DNA of 11,981 nucleotides from Bacteroidetes bacterium UBA6063 (GTDB lineage Bacteria; Bacteroidota; Bacteroidia; NS11-12g; UBA9320): NCBI GenBank assembly GCA_002428905.1, contig DIYD01000084.1, forward strand, positions 1 to 11,981. The letters are read 5' to 3'. Positions 5,424 through 11,981 of the stretch are shown piece by piece. Under the pieces are notes generated by a model. It did not search any database. It worked only from the letters and a program-made list of their open reading frames with translations, and was not told the DNA's origin. Each line of letters begins with the position of its first letter. Positions within the stretch are counted from its first letter, which is position 1. The position numbers and the translations under genes are program-made.

Positions 5424-7286
5424 GCGGAAAAGGTAGTTTATAACGAAGACAGTATAAAATCGCTCGATTGGCGAGAACATATCCGGTTACGTCCCGGTAT
5501 GTATATTGGTAAACTTGGAAATGGTTCAGCAGCCGACGACGGTATATACGTCTTACTTAAAGAAATATTAGACAACTCCATCGATGAGTTTGTTATGGGG
5601 CATGGTAACAAGATCGAAATAGAAATTGATCAACGCTCCGTGCGTGTTCGGGATTACGGTCGTGGTATTCCGCTGGGTAAGTTGATCGACTGTGTGTCGA
5701 AAATCAATACCGGCGGTAAGTATGACTCCAAAGCCTTTCAGAAATCGGTTGGGTTAAACGGTGTAGGTACAAAAGCCGTAAACGCACTTTCACAACATTT
5801 CCGTGTTCAATCGTTCCGTGACGGTCAAACCAAGTTGGCGACATTCGAATTTGGTGAATTGGTGGATGAAGTAGATTCGAAAACAGAAGAGCCAAATGGT
5901 ACGCTTACCGAATTTACCGCTGATGATACCGTATTCAAGAACTATAAATTCATTAATGAGTTTGTAGAAAACCAAATCTGGAACTACGTTTACCTAAATG
6001 CAGGGCTCAGTATCTGGTTCAACAAGAAGCGCTACTACTCCAAGAACGGACTTTTAGACCTGCTTACGCGAAAATCAAACGAGGAACAACTCCGTTATCC
6101 CATCATCCACCTGAAAGGTGATGACATCGAAATAGCCTTAACCCATGATAGTCATTATGGCGAAGATTATTACAGTTTCGTAAATGGTCAGCACACCACT
6201 CAGGGTGGTACGCATTTGAACGCGTTTAAAGAGAGTATCGTAAAAACACTTCGAGATTTCTACAAGAAACAATTCGAACCAAGCGACATACGGGCATCCA
6301 TCGTGTCAGCCGTTAGCGTTCGGGTGCAGGAACCTGTTTTCGAATCGCAGACCAAAACAAAACTGGGTAGTACCGACATGGGGCCCAAAGGCCCTAGCAT
6401 TAAAGCGCACATCAACGACTTCATCCGTACGTCACTCGACAACTATTTGCACCGAAATGCCGATACCGCAGAGGCACTGTTAAAACGTATCCAGCAGTCT
6501 GAACGAGAGCGCAAAGACATGGCCGGCGTGCGAAAAATTGCCAAGGAGAGAGCAAAAAAAGCCAATTTACACAACAAAAAACTACGGGATTGTAAGGTTC
6601 ATTTTGGCGATAAAAAGAAAGAAGAACATTTAGACACAACGCTGTTCATTACGGAGGGTGATTCGGCCAGTGGATCCATTACCAAGAGTCGGAATGTAAA
6701 CACGCAGGCCGTGTTTAGTTTGCGTGGGAAACCACTGAATAGCTTCGGACTAAGCAAAAAAGTGGTGTACGAAAATGAAGAGTTTAACCTGTTGCAACAT
6801 GCACTGAACATTGAAGAAGGTATTGAGAATTTGCGCTACAACAACATCGTAATTGCAACCGACGCCGATGTAGATGGTATGCACATACGATTGTTGATGT
6901 TAACCTTCTTCCTGCAATTCTTCCCAGACCTTGTGCGGGATGGACATGTGTACATTCTGGATACTCCATTGTTTAGGGTGCGCAACAAGAAGGAAACGAT
7001 CTATTGTTATTCCGAGGAGGAGCGAATAGCGGCCATTGAAAAGCTTAGCAATCCGGAAATCACTCGATTCAAAGGTCTTGGAGAGATTTCTCCTGACGAG
7101 TTTGAAACGTTTATTGGCGAAAACATTCGATTGGATCCAATCATATTAAACGAGGATACTTCCATTCCTAATCTGTTGGAATATTACATGGGTAAAAACA
7201 CGCAAGACAGGCAGGAGTTTATCATCCAAAACCTGAAGGTTGAGGTTGAAGTCGACGGAAAACAAGACGAACTTCAAGCTGCTTAA
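5421..7286 (+). CDS. parE: DNA topoisomerase IV subunit B (ParE)
   Basis: This is the ATPase subunit of topoisomerase IV, which with ParC unlinks replicated chromosomes. The 621-aa protein has a GHKL ATPase domain with E48 (the catalytic Glu) and N52 in LLKEILDNSIDE, D78 in RDYGRGIP, and the ATP lid GLNGVGTKAVNALS. A transducer domain carries the QTKTKLGS loop with its Lys. The TOPRIM domain has E412-G-D-S-A, D481 and D483 (ATDADVDG) and RFKGLGE, the metal-binding DNA-cleavage residues. It lacks the large insert found in E. coli GyrB. The N-terminal wording (MYIGKLG, DDGIYVLLKE) and the adjacent parC favour ParE over GyrB. It begins at TTG with a strong Shine-Dalgarno. parC follows 38 nt downstream, so they form an operon. 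Confidence 0.93.
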   Translation: MAEKVVYNEDSIKSLDWREHIRLRPGMYIGKLGNGSAADDGIYVLLKEILDNSIDEFVMGHGNKIEIEIDQRSVRVRDYGRGIPLGKLIDCVSKINTGGKYDSKAFQKSVGLNGVGTKAVNALSQHFRVQSFRDGQTKLATFEFGELVDEVDSKTEEPNGTLTEFTADDTVFKNYKFINEFVENQIWNYVYLNAGLSIWFNKKRYYSKNGLLDLLTRKSNEEQLRYPIIHLKGDDIEIALTHDSHYGEDYYSFVNGQHTTQGGTHLNAFKESIVKTLRDFYKKQFEPSDIRASIVSAVSVRVQEPVFESQTKTKLGSTDMGPKGPSIKAHINDFIRTSLDNYLHRNADTAEALLKRIQQSERERKDMAGVRKIAKERAKKANLHNKKLRDCKVHFGDKKKEEHLDTTLFITEGDSASGSITKSRNVNTQAVFSLRGKPLNSFGLSKKVVYENEEFNLLQHALNIEEGIENLRYNNIVIATDADVDGMHIRLLMLTFFLQFFPDLVRDGHVYILDTPLFRVRNKKETIYCYSEEERIAAIEKLSNPEITRFKGLGEISPDEFETFIGENIRLDPIILNEDTSIPNLLEYYMGKNTQDRQEFIIQNLKVEVEVDGKQDELQAA

Positions 7287-7324
7287 TCGAAAATCACGAC
7301 GTTTAAAGAAGGACAAAAGAGACG

Positions 7325-10063
7325 ATGTCAGAGGAAAACGAAATAGAACATTTGGAAAACGAAGACGATCAGGTACCAGAATCGAACGAACCCATCGCTA
7401 CAGAACATGCGCTCAAGGGCATGTACAAAGAATGGTTTCTTGATTACGCTTCATACGTAATACTGGAGCGTGCCGTTCCGGCCATTGAAGATGGCACAAA
7501 ACCCGTGCAACGCCGAATTCTGCACAGTATGAAGGAGATGGACGACGGCAGATACAACAAGGTTGCCAACGTCATTGGTCATACCATGCAGTACCACCCA
7601 CATGGTGACGCCTCTATTGGCGATGCCATCGTAAACCTGGGACAAAAAGATCTGTTAATCGACACTCAGGGAAACTGGGGAGATATTCGGACGGGTGACA
7701 GTGCTGCGGCACCCCGATATATTGAAGCACGATTGACCAAGTTTGCACTGGAAGTAGCATTCAATAAGCAAACAACCAACTGGCAAAAGTCGTACGATGG
7801 TCGTAAGAATGAACCAATCACGTTGCCGATGAAATTTCCTTTGCTGCTTGCACAGGGTGTGGAAGGTATTGCGGTTGGACTTTCAACCAAGATTATGCCC
7901 CACAACTTTGTTGAGTTAATTCAGGGCAGCATTTCCATTCTGAAGGGTCGAAAAACACACATAAAACCAGATTTTCCAACCGGCGGAATGGCTGATTTCT
8001 CCGATTATAACTCTGGGATGCGAGGGGGTAAAATAAAGGTTCGCGCACGGATTCAGGAGCAAGACAAAAAGACCATCCTTATTAAGGAAATCCCCTATGG
8101 TCAGACCACCACATCGGTTATTGACTCCATTATCAAAGCCAACGATAAAGGCAAAATCAAGATTAAGAAAGTGGTCGACAATACGGCCAAAGAGCTTGAA
8201 ATTGAGGTACATCTGGCACCTGGCATTTCAGCCGACAAGACCATTGATGCCTTGTACGCCTTCACCAATTGTGAGGTTTCGATCAGTCCGAATGCCTGTG
8301 TTATTGTAGACAACAAACCGCACTTCCTGAGCGTGGACGAGATTCTACGCATCAGCACAGAAAACACGAAAGATTTATTGCGTCAGGAACTCGAAATCAA
8401 ACGAAACGAACTTGAAGAGAAATGGCATTTCAGTTCATTAGAAAAGATTTTTATTGAAGAACGTATCTATCGCGACATCGAAGAAGAGACAACCTGGGAA
8501 GGTGTCCTCGGGGCCATTGATAAAGGATTGGATCCATTTAAAAAACTTCTCAAGCGCGAAGTCACACAGGAAGACATTATACGGTTAACCGAGATTCGCA
8601 TTAAGCGAATCAGTAAGTTCGATTCATTCAAGGCAGACGAATTACTCAAAGGCATCGAAGATGACCTGGCTCAGGTAAACCACCACCTTGAAAACCTAAC
8701 CGATTTTGCCATTGAATACTTCAAAAACCTACTCAAAAAATACGGCAAGGGGCGTGAGAGACGAACAGAAGAACGGGAGTTTGGAAACATCCGTGCCGAA
8801 GTGGTGGCGGTTGCAAATGCAAAACTCTATGCCAATTTTGAAGAAGGCTTTGTGGGTACAGGCCTCAAGAAAGATCAATACATCTGTGATTGCTCCGATA
8901 TCGATAACATTATTGTCTTTACCAAAGATGGCAACTATACCGTGAGTAAGGTATCCGACAAAGCATTTTTTGGGAAGAACATTATTCATGTGGATGTTTG
9001 GCGTAAAGGCGATGACCGTAAAGTCTACAACTGTATCTACACGGATGGCGTTAGTGGCAAAACCTTTGCCAAACGATTCAATGTGAATTCGATTACGCGC
9101 GACAAACCATATAATGTGGGTAAGAACGACAAATCCAGAATCCAATACTTCACAGCGAACCCTAATGGTGAGGCGGAAATTGTGACGGTATACCTGCATG
9201 GACTTGCTAAAGCACGTAAAAAGGTGTACGACTTTGATTTTGCTTCACTTGCGATTAAAGGACGTGGTTCTCAGGGGAATACGGTGAGTAAGTATCGTTT
9301 GAGAAAAATAGAATTAAAAGAGAAGGGCCAGTCTACTATTGGCGGGCGAGACATTTGGTACGAAGATTCTATTGGCCGATTGAATGTTGATGGAAGAGGT
9401 CGATTACTGGGAAGCTTCCAAACCGATGATCTAATTTTGGTTGTGCATCAATCGGGCGATTACCAACTGACCAATCATGAGTTGGTGAATCACTACGACC
9501 CTAAGGATGTGCTGCTAATTCAAAAGTTCAATCCGAAGAAACCGATCACGGCCATTCATTACGACGCTAAGCAAAAAGAGTATTTCGTAAAGCGCTTCCT
9601 GATCGAAACGAGCACGGTTGGCAAGAAATTCTATTTCATCAATGAAGGTAGAAACTCTAAACTGTTGTTCGCTTCAACCAAAAAGAATCCAACCATTGTT
9701 CTTACCGTTAAAAACGACAAGAAAGAAAAGGTAGAAGAAGAAATCGCGCTTCGTGAGTTTATCGACATAAAGGGCTGGAAATCAACGGGAAATAAGTTAA
9801 CCTATGACACCTATGTTAAGTTTGTAGAAGTAGAAACGGAAGATGACGAAGACGACGTCGAGGAAGTTGAAGTACCTGTAGAAGCAGAAACGAAAGCAGA
9901 AGAAAAGGAAACGCAGGAAGACGTGAAAGAAGTGCAACCCGATGAAGCTCCTCTCCCATCAGAAGAGCCGAAGCGCACGTATAAACGCAAAGAGAAGAAA
10001 GACGATCCGGACTCTACGAATGGTAAAACATTTACATCTGGTGATCAATTAAACCTATTGTAA
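7325..10063 (+). CDS. parC: DNA topoisomerase IV subunit A (ParC)
   Basis: This is the DNA-cleaving subunit of topoisomerase IV. The winged-helix domain carries the catalytic Tyr132 in SAAAPRYIEARL with Arg131 before it. The quinolone region reads HPHGDASIGD, placing Ala96 where E. coli GyrA has Ser83, and Asp100 where it has Asp87. The segment leading to the Tyr is a few residues shorter than in GyrA. Tower and coiled-coil regions span about 330-490. A beta-pinwheel follows, without an intact GyrA box; KGRGSQG at 645-651 is the nearest relic, which supports ParC. Residues 837-912 form a disordered tail, first very acidic, then basic (KRTYKRKEKK at 883-892), ending GDQLNLL. The 912 aa exceed E. 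coli ParC (about 750) mainly through this tail and clade inserts. The ATG at 7325 is preferred. The stop shares one base with the next start. Confidence 0.94.
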   Translation: MSEENEIEHLENEDDQVPESNEPIATEHALKGMYKEWFLDYASYVILERAVPAIEDGTKPVQRRILHSMKEMDDGRYNKVANVIGHTMQYHPHGDASIGDAIVNLGQKDLLIDTQGNWGDIRTGDSAAAPRYIEARLTKFALEVAFNKQTTNWQKSYDGRKNEPITLPMKFPLLLAQGVEGIAVGLSTKIMPHNFVELIQGSISILKGRKTHIKPDFPTGGMADFSDYNSGMRGGKIKVRARIQEQDKKTILIKEIPYGQTTTSVIDSIIKANDKGKIKIKKVVDNTAKELEIEVHLAPGISADKTIDALYAFTNCEVSISPNACVIVDNKPHFLSVDEILRISTENTKDLLRQELEIKRNELEEKWHFSSLEKIFIEERIYRDIEEETTWEGVLGAIDKGLDPFKKLLKREVTQEDIIRLTEIRIKRISKFDSFKADELLKGIEDDLAQVNHHLENLTDFAIEYFKNLLKKYGKGRERRTEEREFGNIRAEVVAVANAKLYANFEEGFVGTGLKKDQYICDCSDIDNIIVFTKDGNYTVSKVSDKAFFGKNIIHVDVWRKGDDRKVYNCIYTDGVSGKTFAKRFNVNSITRDKPYNVGKNDKSRIQYFTANPNGEAEIVTVYLHGLAKARKKVYDFDFASLAIKGRGSQGNTVSKYRLRKIELKEKGQSTIGGRDIWYEDSIGRLNVDGRGRLLGSFQTDDLILVVHQSGDYQLTNHELVNHYDPKDVLLIQKFNPKKPITAIHYDAKQKEYFVKRFLIETSTVGKKFYFINEGRNSKLLFASTKKNPTIVLTVKNDKKEKVEEEIALREFIDIKGWKSTGNKLTYDTYVKFVEVETEDDEDDVEEVEVPVEAETKAEEKETQEDVKEVQPDEAPLPSEEPKRTYKRKEKKDDPDSTNGKTFTSGDQLNLL

Positions 10064-10755
10064 TGGACGAAAGCAAAATTGTTCCAATTTCCATCCCAGG
10101 AATTCACCAGGCCTTTTGGCCCTACTTTGTAAAGAGTACGGGTGGTAAAAAAATCAAAGTATTGGATTGTGGCGCCGGTCATGGTGCGTTTACCAAAGAA
10201 TTGTATGAAGAAGGTTATGATGTATCTGCTTGCGACTTGTTTCCTGAGATTTTTCATTACGACAAAGTAGAATGTAAGAAGGCCGATGTAACTGAAAGCC
10301 TTCCGTTTGAAGACAATAGCTTTGACGCGATTGTTGCCATGGAAATCATGGAACACATACAAGATCATGAAGTCTTCTTCGCCGAATGCCATCGCATATT
10401 GAAACCAGGCGGATCCGTATATATATCTACCCCGAATATTTTGAGCTTAAAATCCAGAAGTAGATTCTTCTTTACTGGTTTCTTTTACAGCTTTAAACCG
10501 TTGGAAATTAGAAATTACGACGGATTGCAGCATGTAGCGTCGTTGACCCTTGACCAGTACGATTACCTGGCGGTCAAAAAAGGATTTAATCGAGCAGAAT
10601 ATGCGTTCGACAAGCGTCAAACCACGTCCGTTCTGATGATGGTGCTTTACCCATTCCTTTGGTTGATGAGTAAAATCAAAAAGACAGGTAGCTTCCACAA
10701 TCAAATTGATCTGCTTACAGGACGAATCATCTTTCTAAATTATTCCAAAGCATAA
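10063..10755 (+). CDS. Class I SAM-dependent methyltransferase, 230 aa
   Basis: The Rossmann-type methyltransferase core is clear. Motif I is LDCGAGHGAF at 34-43, followed by the ribose-binding acidic D58 after VSAC. Then come ADVTESLPFEDNSFDAIVAMEIMEHI, with motif IV and the helix of the Methyltransf_11/UbiE type, and HRILKPGGSVYISTPN (post-motif). The C-terminal part is not shared with UbiE and contains a hydrophobic stretch, VLMMVLYPFLWLMSKIKK, around 190-206, which could sit on or in the membrane. The substrate is unknown; a lipid, a sugar or a small molecule is possible. The ATG overlaps the parC TAA by one base (TAATG), so translation is probably coupled to the topoisomerase operon. No typical terminator follows. 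Confidence 0.85.
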   Translation: MDESKIVPISIPGIHQAFWPYFVKSTGGKKIKVLDCGAGHGAFTKELYEEGYDVSACDLFPEIFHYDKVECKKADVTESLPFEDNSFDAIVAMEIMEHIQDHEVFFAECHRILKPGGSVYISTPNILSLKSRSRFFFTGFFYSFKPLEIRNYDGLQHVASLTLDQYDYLAVKKGFNRAEYAFDKRQTTSVLMMVLYPFLWLMSKIKKTGSFHNQIDLLTGRIIFLNYSKA

Positions 10756-10805
10756 TTGAATCGATAACCACTCTACGGTATTCTCATCACGATCAACACT
10801 ATGGT

Positions 10806-10815
10806 TAATATATTA
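10806..10815. repeat. Palindrome TAATATATTA in the lrp upstream region
   Basis: A perfect 10-bp AT-only palindrome lies in the 198-bp gap between the methyltransferase and the regulator. It may be part of an AT-rich bendable promoter region. I see no ORF or RNA gene in this gap. Confidence 0.3.
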
Positions 10816-10883
10816 TATCGTGCCACTAATATCAGCCCAAGGAGAATAGTTATAGAAATTTAATACGGAATCTGTGCTCTAAT

Positions 10884-10898
10884 CAGAATATTATTCTA
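10884..10898. promoter_or_regulatory. Lrp-type operator, full consensus match
   Basis: CAGAATATTATTCTA matches the E. coli Lrp SELEX consensus YAGHAWATTWTDCTR at all 15 positions, and its core AGAAT-ATT-ATTCT is a perfect palindrome. It lies 56 bp upstream of an Lrp/AsnC-family gene, so autoregulation is the natural inference. Confidence 0.65.
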
Positions 10899-10904
10899 AT
10901 ATTA

Positions 10905-10930
10905 CCGAATATTTCCGTTTCATTATTCTG
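10905..10930. promoter_or_regulatory. Two degenerate secondary Lrp-like sites
   Basis: Aligned to the same consensus, 10905-10919 matches 10 of 15 positions and repeats GAATATT exactly 21 bp after the first copy. 10916-10930 matches 11 of 15, repeating TTATTCT 32 bp after the first. These spacings are close to two and three helical turns, as expected for oligomers that wrap DNA. Confidence 0.4.
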
Positions 10931-10940
10931 AACGAAACGG
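10915..10940. repeat. Inverted repeat CCGTTTC-N12-GAAACGG upstream of the Lrp-type gene
   Basis: The perfect 7-bp arms at 10915-10921 and 10934-10940 end 13 nt before the start codon. They overlap the secondary Lrp-like sites. The repeat could be an operator or a leader hairpin close to the ribosome-binding region. Confidence 0.5.
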
Positions 10941-10953
10941 TTACGAGATCTAC

Positions 10954-11403
10954 ATGGACGCAATAGATAGAGAGATATTGAAGCTTCTGCAAGAAAATGC
11001 AAAGCAAAACACCAAAGAAATAGCGGGCAAAATCGGGTTAACAGTTTCTCCCACGTTTGAACGCATCAAAAAGCTGGAGCAGAACTACATTGAGAAATAC
11101 GTAGCCATACTAAAGAAGGAGATGGTTCAAAAATCGATGATTGTGTATTGCCAGATTTCTCTTTCGAACCATGCACGCGAACTGATCGACAGTTTCAAAG
11201 AGCAAATTCTTGAGCTTCCTGAAATTATGGGATGTTACCACGTATCAGGCAACTACGACTTCCTGCTTAAAATAGCTACAAGTGACATGAACGCCTACCA
11301 AAAATTTGTGATTGACGAATTGTCGGTCATAAAAGGAATCTCCAACGTACAGAGTTCGTTTGTGATCGATGAAATCAAAAACGATACCGTATACCCGCTC
11401 TAA
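10954..11403 (+). CDS. Lrp/AsnC-family transcriptional regulator
   Basis: This is a DNA-binding feast/famine regulator that usually senses an amino acid and forms dimers to octamers. The N-terminal winged helix-turn-helix spans about residues 2-50: DREILKLLQENAK, then NTKEIAGKIGLT, and the recognition helix SPTFERIKKLE at 32-42. The C-terminal RAM ligand-binding domain spans about 62-145, with GCYHVSGNYDFLLKI at 93-107 containing the G-x-Y-D turn typical of the effector site. The 149 aa match the family length. The ATG at 10954 is the only sensible start. Its upstream region holds a full-consensus Lrp site, so self-regulation is likely. The ligand and regulon cannot be told from sequence. Its stop directly abuts that of the convergent glycine-rich gene. 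Confidence 0.93.
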   Translation: MDAIDREILKLLQENAKQNTKEIAGKIGLTVSPTFERIKKLEQNYIEKYVAILKKEMVQKSMIVYCQISLSNHARELIDSFKEQILELPEIMGCYHVSGNYDFLLKIATSDMNAYQKFVIDELSVIKGISNVQSSFVIDEIKNDTVYPL

Positions 11404-11981
11404 CTAGTTGGTTTTCCACTCAATTTTGAAGTAACCTGTACCACCGTTACCTCCGGTCTTGGCTGAAGTAGTTACGGCACTATTATTAATTAATGCACCA
11501 TTGCCTCCCTGGCCACCGTTGCCATATCCACTCTGATTATCTCCTCCCTGACCACCTTGTCCAGGGAAACCATGTCCGGTCATATCCAACGGCACACCAT
11601 TGGTTCCATTTGCTCCTGCCGGGTGACCTGGGCCAGCAGCACCTCCGGTGATTTCACCGGCCGTATTGCTCGAACCTCCGGATCCCGGAAGGGCTTCATA
11701 AATTGGAATTGCACCGGTTTTAAACTCTGACTTGTCACCGTTTAAACCAATGTTATTCGCAGTACCACCCTGACCTCCAGCTCCAATAATTACTGTATAC
11801 TCTACGTTTTGATTGATGGTTACGTCACTGTGTGTAATGAGTTGGACGGCACCTCCGCCACCACCACCACCGGTTGAGTGTGCACTGGTGTAGGTAATAC
11901 CTCCACCGCCTCCACCGCCTCCACCAACCAGGGTGATTTTAGCCGTAACATTGGCCTTATCAATGGTAAAGGTATGTGTTC
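11404..11981 (-). CDS. Glycine-rich domain protein, partial (N-terminus beyond right edge)
   Basis: The frame stays open for 192 codons from the right edge to TAG at 11406-11404, so only the C-terminal part is seen. It reads THTFTIDKANVTAKITLV, a run of nine Gly, ITYTSAHST, a run of seven Gly, AVQLIT, then VTINQNVEYTVIIGAGGQGG. Several GGNGG and GQGGQGG turns follow, and it ends GGTGYFKIEWKTN. The order of a beta-strand, a Gly run, an x-V-T-I-x-x-N-x-x-Y-T-V-x-I-G-A-G-G strand and a Gly-rich end is that of the Gly_rich_2-like domain known from phage tail fibre and Bacteroidota surface proteins. Surface or secreted location is inferred. No type IX secretion C-terminal domain is recognisable. 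A shorter frame from GTG at 11595 is only the tail of this gene. Confidence 0.8.
   Translation of the reverse strand, partial: THTFTIDKANVTAKITLVGGGGGGGGGITYTSAHSTGGGGGGGAVQLITHSDVTINQNVEYTVIIGAGGQGGTANNIGLNGDKSEFKTGAIPIYEALPGSGGSSNTAGEITGGAAGPGHPAGANGTNGVPLDMTGHGFPGQGGQGGDNQSGYGNGGQGGNGALINNSAVTTSAKTGGNGGTGYFKIEWKTN
11902..11925. repeat. 9-bp tandem repeat encoding part of the nine-glycine run
   Basis: On the plus strand TCCACCGCC is repeated 2.67 times, coding Gly-Gly-Gly on the minus strand. Because the unit is a multiple of three, slippage would change the length of the Gly run without breaking the frame. Confidence 0.6.

Noticed and set aside
5421..7286. GyrB instead of ParE
   Set aside because: The adjacent subunit lacks an intact GyrA box, and the N-terminal signatures are those of Bacteroidota topoisomerase IV; a small doubt remains without an alignment.
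8729..9199. 156-codon open frame on the minus strand inside parC
   Set aside because: It is antisense to a well-conserved ParC region; the translation shows no recognisable motif and is a shadow of the coding strand.
10045..10392. 115-codon minus-strand frame opposite the methyltransferase start
   Set aside because: Antisense to clear methyltransferase motifs and crossing the parC end; no independent support.
11404..11595. Stand-alone 63-aa glycine-rich protein starting at GTG 11595
   Set aside because: The same frame stays open to the right edge with continuous glycine-rich domain sequence, so this is only the C-terminal end of a larger gene.

Overview
The window looks like chromosomal DNA of a Bacteroidota species, probably of the Flavobacteriia/Cytophagia type. 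Four things point this way. The topoisomerase IV subunits have the Bacteroidota form (MYIGKLG...DDGIYVLLKE in ParE, HPHGDASIGD in ParC). The RDD-family protein carries an N-terminal four-cysteine cluster. Several promoter-like sites fit TTG/TTTG-(19-21)-TAnnTTTG. Most genes lack a Shine-Dalgarno sequence. I see no phage, transposon, CRISPR array, tRNA or rRNA.

Layout. Positions 1-985 (minus strand) hold two tandem, overlapping paralogous lipoprotein genes; the second starts at TTG and runs off the left edge. Positions 1100-3724 (plus) hold folD and queE, which overlap by 8 nt, followed by ychF. Positions 3725-3992 form a repeat-rich convergent spacer containing a perfect 13-bp inverted repeat over the ychF stop, five 8-bp tandem repeats and further small palindromes. 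A ferritin gene (minus, 3993-4502) and a Cys4-RDD membrane protein gene (plus, 4616-5239) diverge from a 113-bp promoter region. Positions 5421-10755 (plus) carry parE, parC and a SAM-dependent methyltransferase; the last two overlap by one base (TAATG). An Lrp/AsnC regulator follows at 10954-11403. Its 198-bp upstream region contains a 15-of-15 match to the classical E. coli Lrp consensus plus two degenerate copies. Its stop codon abuts that of a convergent glycine-rich surface-type protein, which runs off the right edge.

How the genes work together. folD (one-carbon folate metabolism), queE (7-deazaguanine/queuosine synthesis) and ychF (ribosome-associated ATPase) form a housekeeping run linked to translation and nucleotide metabolism. 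Ferritin stores iron. parE and parC encode the two halves of topoisomerase IV, which decatenates sister chromosomes; the methyltransferase appears translationally coupled to parC, but its substrate is unknown. The Lrp-type regulator probably controls itself.

No obviously new multi-gene system is visible. The most interesting signals are regulatory or structural: the Lrp operator cluster, the inverted repeat at the ychF stop, the TTG start with a strong Shine-Dalgarno on parE, and the tandem lipoprotein pair.
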